From Bdellovibrionales bacterium (GTDB taxonomy: Bacteria > Bdellovibrionota > Bdellovibrionia > Bdellovibrionales > UBA1609), in the NCBI GenBank assembly GCA_026713205.1, contig JAPOOY010000132.1, positions 1 to 16,392 on the forward strand: 16,392 bases of DNA, given 5' to 3'. Below the pieces are notes generated by a model, which saw only the letters and a list, made by a program, of their open reading frames with translations, ran no database searches and was not told the origin of the DNA. Shown one piece after another: positions 7,659 to 14,367 of the stretch. The number at the start of each line of letters is the position of its first letter. Position 1 is the first letter of the stretch. A program made the position numbers and the translations under genes.

Positions 7659-8624
7659 TTAATCAAAATCTTTGACGGGGGATAAAGCTTTAAAGGCTTT
7701 CTGTCTATTTAATGATGACCAGTTAATGCCCATGCCCAGGTATAAACTTTTTTTAGCCAGCGCTTTCTTAATTTCTTTAACTGAATTCTCATCAATTCCA
7801 GAATCCAAGAGTTCATTTTGAGTTTTTGAGACCAAATCTCCAATATAGAGGCCGACTTTACTTGTAAGGGTGTTTATTAGAGATTCTTGGAGGTTTAATA
7901 CTCTTAAAGAGTTATATAAAATTGGCCGTTCCGTTTCAGTGGGGTTCCATTGCGTAACCAACGCTTCCACCTGCTGTCTCTCTTTTGGCCAGTAAATGTT
8001 CATATTTAGTTGTAAATCATTTTCAGCAAGAAACCGTTCAATGGAACTAATTACATTTCCTATTCTACCTCCCTCTCCGACACTCGGTCGTCTTGCTGCC
8101 CTAAATATTCTTCTCAATTCATGTCTTGTTTTTGAGACCAAGTCTCCAATGTAGAGGATATTTGCCTCAATAAGAATTTTTTGATAAGGACTCGGTATTC
8201 TTTCTTCATAATGGCCCGGTATTCTAAAAGATCTTGTTAAGATAGGAAGGAGAGGAGTTAAATTTTGAATCTGAGATCCTTTTGGCGGCCAGTCTTTATA
8301 CATACCTAAGCGAAGGTCATGTTTTGCAAGTTTTTCTTCAATTTTTTGAATCACTTCACTTCCAGAACCACCTGTAACTTCAAGGAAGATTATTGAGAGT
8401 TCTTCTTTGGTTGTTGCGACCAAATCTCCAACAAGAAAGATTCCCATTCTTTTAAGCGCTTCTGGTTTAGCAAAAGGAATAAAATATTCTATAGGTGTTA
8501 CTGCTAAATGAAGCGGTAATTCTTTTGTAGAAAAACCACCTTCACAATTTTCTTCGTCTGAAAAAGCCGAAAGACCAATTAATAAAAAGGAAATTATAAT
8601 GAGTCGAAACCATTTATTTAGCAT
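7659..8624 (-). CDS. Exported protein with three RNA-polymerase alpha-CTD-like repeats
   Basis: The 321-residue paralog of the neighbouring four-repeat protein starts at the ATG at 8624, preceded by AGGTGATTT. It has a signal peptide (MLNKWFRLIIISFLLIG) with likely cleavage after SAFS, then a mature start DEENCEGGFSTK. Three alpha-CTD-like repeats are visible: the first around residues 58-115 (GIFLVGDLVATTKEEL to LRLGMYKDWP), the second around 150-215 (ILYIGDLVSKTRHEL to LQLNMNIYWP) and the third around 248-305 (LYIGDLVSKTQNELL to LYLGMGINW). The first and second carry Gly/Arg-rich insertions (VTGGSGS, RPSVGEGGRIG) where alpha-CTD has its hairpin. No GKKS-type DNA-contact motif remains. It precedes the four-repeat gene by 133 bp on the same strand, but each has its own promoter. 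Role unknown; periplasmic or secreted location is inferred from the signal peptide. Confidence 0.8.
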   Translation of the reverse strand: MLNKWFRLIIISFLLIGLSAFSDEENCEGGFSTKELPLHLAVTPIEYFIPFAKPEALKRMGIFLVGDLVATTKEELSIIFLEVTGGSGSEVIQKIEEKLAKHDLRLGMYKDWPPKGSQIQNLTPLLPILTRSFRIPGHYEERIPSPYQKILIEANILYIGDLVSKTRHELRRIFRAARRPSVGEGGRIGNVISSIERFLAENDLQLNMNIYWPKERQQVEALVTQWNPTETERPILYNSLRVLNLQESLINTLTSKVGLYIGDLVSKTQNELLDSGIDENSVKEIKKALAKKSLYLGMGINWSSLNRQKAFKALSPVKDFD

Positions 8625-8654
8625 AAATCACCTATCCATACTTAAACTGGAAAC

Positions 8655-8683
8655 TATGTAACCCATAAAGATAAAAAAAACAA
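8655..8683 (-). promoter_or_regulatory. Predicted promoter of the three-repeat alpha-CTD-like gene
   Basis: TTGTTT (8683-8678) and TACATA (8660-8655) are spaced by 17 bp on the minus strand, 30 bp before the ATG at 8624. The sequence is alignable with the promoter of the four-repeat paralog, including TATTGTTTTTTTT. Confidence 0.6.
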
Positions 8684-8699
8684 TAGTAGAACCGCCCGG

Positions 8700-8716
8700 A
8701 GTGAAAAATTTTCATT
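8700..8716. promoter_or_regulatory. Palindromic candidate operator, second copy
   Basis: AGTGAAAAATTTTCATT is an imperfect palindrome matching the one at 7608-7626, 16 bp upstream of the predicted -35. See that entry for interpretation. Confidence 0.4.
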
Positions 8717-9066
8717 TAGAACCTTATAGATTGAAATGATTTCGTTAATCATGATAAAAAAAGGCGTTTTCAGCTTTTTTGAGGTTGATTGGGTAACAAT
8801 CAACAGCCTAAAGAAGGCAATAGAAAAGCCTGGATTTCAAGATTTACATTTAAGACTGTAAAAAAGGCAGGGTTCCAGTTCCCTTATTATAAGGGCAGCT
8901 TAGGGTAACATTTCCATGCTCCTTCAGGTTGAGTTTTTGGGAGAGCGCCTCAAATATGTACAAAGGCGAGGCAGAAAAAACTATCAGAAAAAGGAATAGA
9001 ACTGATAAAAAGCACTATAAAATAGAGGCATTATTTTTTACTGTTTGTTTGGTATTGAGATGGTGG
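8717..9066. other. Stretch without a convincing gene
   Basis: About 350 bp are non-coding on both strands as far as I can judge. A hairpin GTTGATT/AATCAAC lies near 8784-8804, and an A-run, GGCGTTTTCAGC and a T-run near 8757-8780 could weakly end transcription on either strand. CCCTTATTATAAGGG lies at 8880-8894. ATGCTCCTTCAGGTTGAG at about 8917-8934 looks like a worn terminal repeat of the palindromic element family. Confidence 0.45.
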
Positions 9067-9582
9067 TTACGAGCAGGCATTGAGTTGAAACTTCAAAAGA
9101 TGGCATTCTTTAATGTAGTCTCCTTCTCCAAATTTGCCATAAACAACAGTGCCATTGTCGTCATAAATAGTTTGTGTTACTGACACCGCTTTCCCTTGAT
9201 GGTGTTGCACAATCAGAACCTGATTGTTGCCTAACTCTCCAATAAAAACATCCGTACGAATATCTTTCGTGCTTGTACTGAATACTTTTGTAGTGATGCT
9301 TCCTAAAAAATCAACGCTAATAGTATTGTCCTGATGAACAGTTGCGGAGCAGGCTTCTCCTGTTATCTTAAAGCCCACCATCAGTTTTTGAAAGAAATCC
9401 GTAGCCGGCACAAAAACACAACCCTCAAAAGTTCCGGGAATTAAATTTTCATCGTTTTGAGCAGGCTTTTGTGAAATTTCCTGAACACGATCTTTTGTTA
9501 ATGGAGGCGGTGAATGACGACAATTGCCTATTGAAAAAAGACAGAGGCATAAAACCGTTAAAAAATTTATAGGATTCTTCAT
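9067..9582 (-). CDS. Small exported protein, possible lipoprotein, function unknown
   Basis: This 171-residue protein uses the ATG at 9582, which places MKNPINFLTVLCLCLFSIGNC at the N-terminus. That is a Lys-led hydrophobic signal followed by a Cys at position 21. The residues before the Cys (I-G-N) are a poor match to a lipobox, so lipidation is uncertain. A Pro-rich stretch (HSPPPLTK) and a mainly beta-looking domain follow, with four further Cys (near 54, 76, 156 and 170) that may pair outside the cytoplasm. A longer frame to a GTG at 9618 would add 12 residues in front of the signal and is less likely. It is divergent from hppD, with a 227-bp repeat between them. I do not recognise the family. 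Confidence 0.7.
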   Translation of the reverse strand: MKNPINFLTVLCLCLFSIGNCRHSPPPLTKDRVQEISQKPAQNDENLIPGTFEGCVFVPATDFFQKLMVGFKITGEACSATVHQDNTISVDFLGSITTKVFSTSTKDIRTDVFIGELGNNQVLIVQHHQGKAVSVTQTIYDDNGTVVYGKFGEGDYIKECHLLKFQLNACS

Positions 9583-9640
9583 CTTTAAGAAAGGTACCAT
9601 ATGTAAAGCATATATCACAAATGACCTTATAAGATTTATT

Positions 9641-9867
9641 TATACCAATTCGGTTTGAGTTTTGCGGTTTTCCATTTACATGGAGTTAGCCCTCCCTTAA
9701 GTGAAGAAAGGGGACCAAAAGTGAGTTCGGCTTTGAGCGCAGAGCGGCGGTACGCCAGCTCTGCGGCAAAACGCATGTTTGAACTTTTGGTCCCCTTTCT
9801 TCACTTAAGGGAGGGTGTAATTCTTCTTTCATCTGAAAACCCGCAAAACTCAAACCGGACCCGTATA
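9641..9867 (+). repeat. Long copy of the TATAC-ended palindromic repeat (between divergent genes)
   Basis: The 227-bp element starts TATACCAATTCGGTTTGAG and ends CTCAAACCGGACCCGTATA; the outer inverted repeats extend into GTTTTGCGGTTTTCC and GAAAACCCGCAAAAC. Inside, a perfect 33-bp inverted repeat (9690-9722 with 9783-9815) begins CCCTCCCTTAAGTGAAG. Between the arms lie GTGAGTTCGGCTTTGA, a hairpin at 9739-9764 (GCAGAGC and GGCG, loop GTA) and GGCAAAACGCATGTTTGAAC. Read as RNA or single-stranded DNA it would fold into one long rod. It carries no convincing gene; an open frame across it is a by-product of the palindrome. Confidence 0.85.
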
Positions 9868-9944
9868 ATTATTTTTAGACAGTTGTGCCAACGGATTTGT
9901 CATTTGAGGATTTCAAAAATAGGTGAATATATGATGAAAAACTC

Positions 9945-9972
9945 TTGTCAAAAACCCCCTTTAAAATATAAG
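9945..9972 (+). promoter_or_regulatory. Predicted hppD-hmgA promoter
   Basis: TTGTCA (9945-9950) and TATAAG (9967-9972) are separated by 16 bp. Transcription would start about 7 nt later, leaving only some 7 nt before the hppD ATG at 9986. That would explain why no Shine-Dalgarno sequence is visible there. Confidence 0.5.
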
Positions 9973-9985
9973 CTGAAAAGTCACA

Positions 9986-11005
9986 ATGAAAAATCCAGTT
10001 GATTTAAACGGAATTGATTTTATTGAATACGCATCCCCTTCCACGGAGAAGTTAAAAGCTCTTTTTTCAAGGCTTGGTTTTGAGGAAGTGGCTCATCACC
10101 GTTCAAAAGCGGTGTCCCTTTTTCAACAGGGGCAGTGTCGGTTTGTGATCAATTCAGAAACAGGTCATTTTTCGGAAGAGTTTTTCAAGCTTCACGGCCC
10201 CGGTGTTTGCGCCTTGGGATTTCGGGTGAATGATGCAAAACAGGCCCAGGAATGGGCCCTTCAGCAAGGAGCTAAGGCCCCAGGTGGAGAGGGTCATAGC
10301 TTTCCCGCCATTTACGGAGTAGGAGGCTCTCTGATTTATTTTGTGGATAAGGACTCTCATTTTCAGGAGAACTTTCAGTTTATTAAAACCCCTTCTGTCT
10401 CTTCCGCTCTTTTGTTTGTGGATCATCTGACCCATAATGTGTCACAGGGGGATATGGAAGTGTGGTGTGATTTTTATGAAAGGATTTTTAATTTTACTGA
10501 AAGAAGATACTTTGACATTAAAGGGGCGCAGACGGGACTGGTTTCAAAGGTGATGCGTTCCCCCTGTAATACTATTACCATCCCCATCAATGAACCGGCT
10601 CCTAATGAGCTAGGGGAAAAATCCCAGATACAGGAATTTTTAAATGAATATAAGGGCGCGGGGATTCAACACATTGCCCTTAACACGCGGGATATTATTT
10701 CTGTTGTTTCGGATTTAAGAAAAAAAGAAATGCGGTTTTTAGATGTTCCGGACACCTATTATGAGGAACTTAAAAATCGGATTCCCTTAGTGAAGGAAGA
10801 TATAGGACAACTCAGAGAAAATCAGATTTTAGCGGATGGGGACGCGGAAGGGTATCTGCTTCAGATTTTCACACAGAATGCGATAGGACCTGTTTTTTAT
10901 GAAATTATACAAAGAGAAGGACATGAGGGCTTTGGCGAGGGGAATTTTCAAGCTTTGTTTGATGCTATAGAAAGAGATCAAATGAAAAGAGGTTATTTAA
11001 AATGA
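9986..11005 (+). CDS. hppD: 4-Hydroxyphenylpyruvate dioxygenase
   Basis: This 339-residue Fe(II) enzyme converts 4-hydroxyphenylpyruvate, O2 and water into homogentisate and CO2, the second step of tyrosine breakdown, in the cytoplasm. It has the two-barrel vicinal-oxygen-chelate layout: an N-terminal domain (about 8-130, GIDFIEYASPS) and a catalytic domain (about 140-330). The iron ligands are visible: His147 (VDHLTHNV), His229 (GIQHIALNT) and Glu306 (PVFYEIIQR). The C-terminal FGEGNFQALFDAIERDQ helix that gates the active site is intact. The length is slightly below the usual 350-380. The start MKNPVDLNGIDF matches bacterial relatives although no ribosome-binding site precedes it. The stop codon overlaps the hmgA start by 4 bp, so the two genes form an operon. 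Confidence 0.95.
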   Translation: MKNPVDLNGIDFIEYASPSTEKLKALFSRLGFEEVAHHRSKAVSLFQQGQCRFVINSETGHFSEEFFKLHGPGVCALGFRVNDAKQAQEWALQQGAKAPGGEGHSFPAIYGVGGSLIYFVDKDSHFQENFQFIKTPSVSSALLFVDHLTHNVSQGDMEVWCDFYERIFNFTERRYFDIKGAQTGLVSKVMRSPCNTITIPINEPAPNELGEKSQIQEFLNEYKGAGIQHIALNTRDIISVVSDLRKKEMRFLDVPDTYYEELKNRIPLVKEDIGQLRENQILADGDAEGYLLQIFTQNAIGPVFYEIIQREGHEGFGEGNFQALFDAIERDQMKRGYLK

Positions 11006-12075
11006 AAAAGAGACAACCTCATAAAAACATTCCCAAAGATCAATTTGAAGAGGAACAAGGACAGGGAGGGTTTTACGGACCTGTCTCCCATTTAATCAGA
11101 AAACAGCCGAGTACAAGATGGACTCATATTGAGGGAAATCTTAAACCCCGATTGTTTGATTTACCAAAGATGCAGGGAAAAGAATGTTGGGAAAAGCTGC
11201 TTTACAATGATTTTCTGAATATTTATCTTTACCGGTGTGAGAAGCCTCCACAAACAGCTTTCCGCAGTGGTGATGGAGATATTCTCTTTTTTTGTCATGA
11301 AGGGGAGGGAGTTCTTCTTACGGAGTATGGCCTTTTAAACTATTTTGCCGGTCAGTATATTTTAATTCCCAAATGCTTTACTCATGTCTTTATTCCAAAA
11401 AAACCTTCCGGTTTTTTTGTTGTGGAAAGTTTGCAAAGTCATTTTCGTGAACCGGATAGAGGGTTATTGGGTCGGCATGGTCTTTATTCCAGTAGTTCTT
11501 TAATGAGGCCGGATTTAAAGGCTCTTCATAATTATTTAAAAGAACAGAATCTGGAATTTAAAAAAGTTGCGGTTTTTCGTCAAAATGAAGTGACACATTT
11601 TACTTATAGCGACTGCATTTTTGATGTGACGGAATGGCAGGGAGATCTGTTCCCTTACGCTTTGGATATGAAAGATATCATGCCCGTTATGAGTCATCGT
11701 GTGCATTTGCCCCCCAGCGTTCATACCACCTTTATGACCAATGATTTTATCATTTGCAGTTTTTTGCCTCGTCCCTTAGAGCAAGATGAGGATGCCTTAA
11801 AAATTCCTTTCTATCATCAAAACACGGATTATGATGAAGTGCTTTTTTATCATAAAGGGGACTTTTTCAGTCGGGATAATTTGCGGGCCGGGATGATGAG
11901 TCTTCACCCGGCGGGGTTTCCCCATGGCCCTCATCCCAAGGCTATACAAGCCATTAAGGGGAAAACCCACACGAATGAGTGGGCTGTCATGTTGGATTCA
12001 AAGCACCCTTTAAAATGGACAGAAAACCTTTCTTCCCTGGAAGTGAAATCCTATTGGAAGTCCTGGCAATCTTAA
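11002..12075 (+). CDS. hmgA: Homogentisate 1,2-dioxygenase
   Basis: This 357-residue cupin enzyme is expected to open the ring of homogentisate to 4-maleylacetoacetate with Fe(II) and O2. Family marks include FYGPVSHLIR near residue 24, SHRVHLPPSVHTTF (231-244), FYHQNTDYDEVLFYHKGDF (270-288) and HPAGFPHGPHP (302-312). By analogy with the human enzyme, His302/His308 and His/Glu residues in the 272-284 block are the iron-ligand candidates. It is a short bacterial form, shorter than the roughly 440-residue human type. The ATG overlaps the hppD stop (ATGA), and AGAGG sits nine bases upstream inside hppD. The next pathway enzymes (maleylacetoacetate isomerase, fumarylacetoacetase) are not in this window, so whether homogentisate is fully degraded here cannot be judged. 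Confidence 0.92.
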   Translation: MKKRQPHKNIPKDQFEEEQGQGGFYGPVSHLIRKQPSTRWTHIEGNLKPRLFDLPKMQGKECWEKLLYNDFLNIYLYRCEKPPQTAFRSGDGDILFFCHEGEGVLLTEYGLLNYFAGQYILIPKCFTHVFIPKKPSGFFVVESLQSHFREPDRGLLGRHGLYSSSSLMRPDLKALHNYLKEQNLEFKKVAVFRQNEVTHFTYSDCIFDVTEWQGDLFPYALDMKDIMPVMSHRVHLPPSVHTTFMTNDFIICSFLPRPLEQDEDALKIPFYHQNTDYDEVLFYHKGDFFSRDNLRAGMMSLHPAGFPHGPHPKAIQAIKGKTHTNEWAVMLDSKHPLKWTENLSSLEVKSYWKSWQS

Positions 12076-12136
12076 GGGATTTTTTTATTTGGGAATAAGT
12101 TATACTGCTTGTATTTTAGGTCTCACGCATTAAATT

Positions 12137-12242
12137 TATACTCCTCTGTTTTGAACTTTTAGATTTTTCACTGACATGAAGTTAGCCAAGGGTGTAATCT
12201 TTCTTTCTTCTAAAAAACTTAAAATTCATGCTGGATTAGATA
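12137..12242 (+). repeat. Minimal, worn copy of the TATAC-ended repeat (convergent gap)
   Basis: It starts TATACTCCTCTGTTTTGAAC, keeps GATTTTTCACTGACATGAAG then TTAGCCAAGGGTGTAATC, and ends with a degenerate inverted end (TTCATGCTGGATTAGATA). The CCCTCC arm and the hairpin have been reduced to AGCCAAGGG. It lies between the convergent hmgA and radical SAM genes. Confidence 0.6.
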
Positions 12243-12255
12243 GCTTTTTAAGCAA

Positions 12256-13365
12256 TTACCGAAGTGTTCGGGTGATGGAGAGGTTAAAGTCCTTTCGGAG
12301 AGTAGGAATTTTTACAGGAGCGTTTTTCATTACATTCAGCCAGTTTTCCGGTGTTTCCATGCAGAGAAAAACATTCCATTTAGGGCTATGTTTTTTGAGG
12401 GATTGAAATACAAACTGAAACATCTCCTGCCGAAGGGAGCTGTCATAACGAAGTTTACCATCCTTTCCTTTAAAAAATTCTCCTCGGCAGACAAGGCTTT
12501 CCATGGAAAAGCGTTTTCTCATAATAGCTCTTTGAGTTTGTGGAAATCTTAAGGCTCCTATGGAAATATGATTGACTTTTTCAGGATGAAACCGCTCGGT
12601 TATTTCACGAATCATTTTTCCATAATTCCATTTCCAATCAGGATGATAAATCATGGGATCAATATGAAAGGAAACAGGGAAGCCTTTTCCCATCACTCTG
12701 TGGGCTGCGGAAAGCCGCTCCGCCAGTGAACTGGTGCCATGTTCTTCCTGAGATACAATTTCTTCCGGGTTAACAGACCAGCTCACTGTAACATTGCCCG
12801 AATGATCCAAGTCTTCAAAGTTTTTTGTATTGTGAGATTTTGTTTTAAATTCCAGTTGCCAGTTAGGGCAGGACTTAAAAAAGGAAACCAATTTTTGAGA
12901 ATAAAGACTGATATCATCCAGACTAAGGCTGTCCGTCTGTTCCCCGGTGCCTATGCGGATATACTGATTTGAATAAGAAGTTTTAATCTGCCTGAGTTCC
13001 TCTAAAGCCTTTTCTATATTTGCATAAATTACCACAGCCGGAAAATTTATAAAGGATTGAAGATAACAATAGGAGCAATCCATTTCACAGTTTTGCCCAA
13101 GATTTAAAACATAATAATTGCAACAAAGAAGTTTAGGTCTGGCTCCGGGACATCTTTTAAAAAAAGAACCTTTAAAATTTTTGAGAAGTAAAACCTTTTT
13201 ACTTTGTTTTATTTGTTTCGGTGACAAGGCTCCTTTTTGAAAAGAAAAATCGTTTACAACATGTATTTTTTCCTTTGGAAAAAGAGAAAAGGCCCGCCTG
13301 GCTGTTTCTGTTTCTAAAGCGGAGGATTCAATATAAATTTTTTCAAAATGATCTAAAGGTCTCAT
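12256..13365 (-). CDS. Spore-photoproduct-lyase-family radical SAM protein
   Basis: This 369-residue protein belongs to the radical SAM enzymes. The cluster motif Cys93-x3-Cys97-x2-Cys100 lies in NCEMDCSYCYLQ and should bind a 4Fe-4S cluster that cleaves S-adenosylmethionine. The preceding CPGARPKLLCCNYYVLNLG, then RIGTGEQTDSL, the EFKTKSHN strand, TVSWSVNPEEIV and FHIDPMIYHPDW are typical of the SplB family, which splits UV-induced spore photoproduct in DNA. Tyr99 and Tyr101, around the last cluster Cys, match the conserved tyrosines of that family. The H-donor Cys of Bacillus-type enzymes (Cys140/141) aligns, by my manual alignment, with Glu142 here, so canonical lyase chemistry is doubtful. 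A DNA-repair role is an inference. It lies 83 bp downstream of an unrecognised gene on the same strand. The ATG has only a weak purine stretch before it. Confidence 0.82.
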   Translation of the reverse strand: MRPLDHFEKIYIESSALETETARRAFSLFPKEKIHVVNDFSFQKGALSPKQIKQSKKVLLLKNFKGSFFKRCPGARPKLLCCNYYVLNLGQNCEMDCSYCYLQSFINFPAVVIYANIEKALEELRQIKTSYSNQYIRIGTGEQTDSLSLDDISLYSQKLVSFFKSCPNWQLEFKTKSHNTKNFEDLDHSGNVTVSWSVNPEEIVSQEEHGTSSLAERLSAAHRVMGKGFPVSFHIDPMIYHPDWKWNYGKMIREITERFHPEKVNHISIGALRFPQTQRAIMRKRFSMESLVCRGEFFKGKDGKLRYDSSLRQEMFQFVFQSLKKHSPKWNVFLCMETPENWLNVMKNAPVKIPTLRKDFNLSITRTLR

Positions 13366-13402
13366 TTTTTTCTTTTGATGAGTTTGGTTTCATTTATTCA
13401 AT

Positions 13403-13425
13403 ATATACTCTTTCAGAGTTTAAAT
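13403..13425 (+). repeat. Possible worn repeat end
   Basis: TATACTCTTTCAGAGTTTAAA resembles the terminal repeat TATACTCCTCCGGTTTGAAAA of the element family. No partner end is visible. ACTCT/AGAGT also makes a small hairpin. Confidence 0.2.
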
Positions 13426-13447
13426 GAAAAGGAAGAATAGCTTCCTT
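13426..13447 (-). terminator. Possible intrinsic terminator after the 167-residue gene
   Basis: On the minus strand AAGGAAG and CTTCCTT form a 7-bp stem around a five-base loop, two bases beyond the stop codon. The following TTTCATTT is only moderately U-rich. It stands between the 167-residue gene and the radical SAM gene, so those two may not be fully co-transcribed. Confidence 0.4.
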
Positions 13448-13448
13448 C

Positions 13449-13952
13449 TTAAGAATTCCACAGATCAGGCTCCTCTTCTTCCATTTGATCGGCGATATGC
13501 TGTAAATTTTGGATTTTTTGCTTAAACTCTTTCATAGAAAAACATTGAAATTGAATTTCCAGACCGGTTTTATCATTTTGACGAATCCAACGGCCTTTCA
13601 TTTGCCGGGGCCAGGGAAGATTTTGGACTCTTTTGGTTTTTTGTTCTTCTTGTTTAGAAGTGAGTGGATAGCGTAATTTTTTAAGTTGTTTTAATAGCTC
13701 CTCCGGATTTTGTGCGGCATCAAAGATGGTATCCAGGGAAGTTCCCATAAGTAACAATTCTCCCGCCATCTCCAAAATTTGAAGTCCTTTAGAGTGGGTG
13801 GGGTTGTTTTTGTTGATCCAGGTCAAAAGAGGCTGAAGTTTTTGTATATCTGAAAATTCTGTAAGCAGGGACAGATGACCGGGATCCAATTTCCTGTCTT
13901 TGACCCATTGATGAAAATTCGGAAATTGGGTCAAAATCTTTTTTAATTTCAT
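13449..13952 (-). CDS. Hypothetical protein, charged and mostly helical
   Basis: This 167-residue cytoplasmic-looking protein has no signal peptide and no membrane segment. The chosen ATG at 13952 has AAGGG eight bases upstream; a TTG at 13976 would add eight residues (MRLRRVRT) without a better site. The N-terminal half (KLKKILTQFPNFHQWVKDRK, LDPGHLSLLTEF) looks like a compact helical domain. The middle has the hydrophobic run LQILEMAGELLLMG. A basic segment (SKQEEQKTKRVQNLPWPRQ) leads into a short strand-rich part (GRWIRQNDKTGLEIQFQCF) and an acidic tail, MEEEEPDLWNS. I do not recognise the family. It lies directly upstream of the SPL-like radical SAM gene, which suggests but does not prove a shared role. 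Confidence 0.72.
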   Translation of the reverse strand: MKLKKILTQFPNFHQWVKDRKLDPGHLSLLTEFSDIQKLQPLLTWINKNNPTHSKGLQILEMAGELLLMGTSLDTIFDAAQNPEELLKQLKKLRYPLTSKQEEQKTKRVQNLPWPRQMKGRWIRQNDKTGLEIQFQCFSMKEFKQKIQNLQHIADQMEEEEPDLWNS

Positions 13953-13976
13953 AGTCCGAACCCTTCTTAACCTCAA

Positions 13977-14109
13977 AACTTAATTGAAGGAATGAAGTTC
14001 TCTTACAAAGCTTTTTTGAAGGTTAGATTATTTTCCCCGCTGAGAAAAGGTTATAATTATATTGATCGTGTTTGATTTCGGTTTTTATTTAAGAAACATA
14101 AGCTCTTTA
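13977..14109. other. Intergenic stretch before the repeats
   Basis: About 130 bp of A/T-rich sequence upstream of the 167-residue gene hold no gene. A TATAAT-like block near 14050-14060 on the minus strand might serve its promoter, but no good -35 accompanies it. Confidence 0.3.
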
Positions 14110-14334
14110 TATACCAATCCGGTTTGAGTTTTTCGGTTTTTTCATTTATATAAAGTTAGCCCTCCATTAAAGGAAGAAAGGGGCTAAAAGTGAGTTCGGC
14201 TTTGACACAGATGCGACCGAAGGTCGCTCTGTGGCAAAACGCATGTCTGAACTTTTAGCCCCTTTCTTCCTTTAATGGAGGGTGTAAGTATTTTTTCTTA
14301 TGAAGAGCCGGAAAATTTCAAAACGGAGGGTATA
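14110..14334 (+). repeat. Long copy of the TATAC-ended palindromic repeat
   Basis: This 225-bp element starts TATACCAATCCGGTTTGAG and ends with an inverted end (TTTCAAAACGGAGGGTATA). A perfect 32-bp inverted repeat (14160-14191 with 14251-14282) begins CCCTCCATTAAAGGAAG. The centre again has GTGAGTTCGGCTTTGA and GGCAAAACGCATGTCTGAAC. The inner hairpin at 14206-14233 pairs CACAGA with TCTGTG and GCGACC with GGTCGC. Stem sequences differ from the copy at 9641-9867, yet pairing is complete in both. It lies between divergent genes, 33 bp before a short copy. Confidence 0.85.
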
Positions 14335-14367
14335 AAAGGACTTAAAAATCTTTAAAGTGAATTATTT

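Noticed and set aside
9690..9815. Integron attC-like site or CRISPR unit
   Set aside because: GTTAGCC and GGTGTAA resemble attC core sites only superficially: there are no RYYYAAC/GTTRRRY pairs, no cassette array and no integrase. There are no regularly spaced direct repeats for CRISPR.
9655..10002. Open frame of 115 codons on + across the palindromic repeat into the hppD promoter
   Set aside because: It lies mostly in inverted-repeat sequence, has no ribosome-binding site, overlaps the hppD start, and similar by-product frames occur in other palindromes. No protein family is recognisable.
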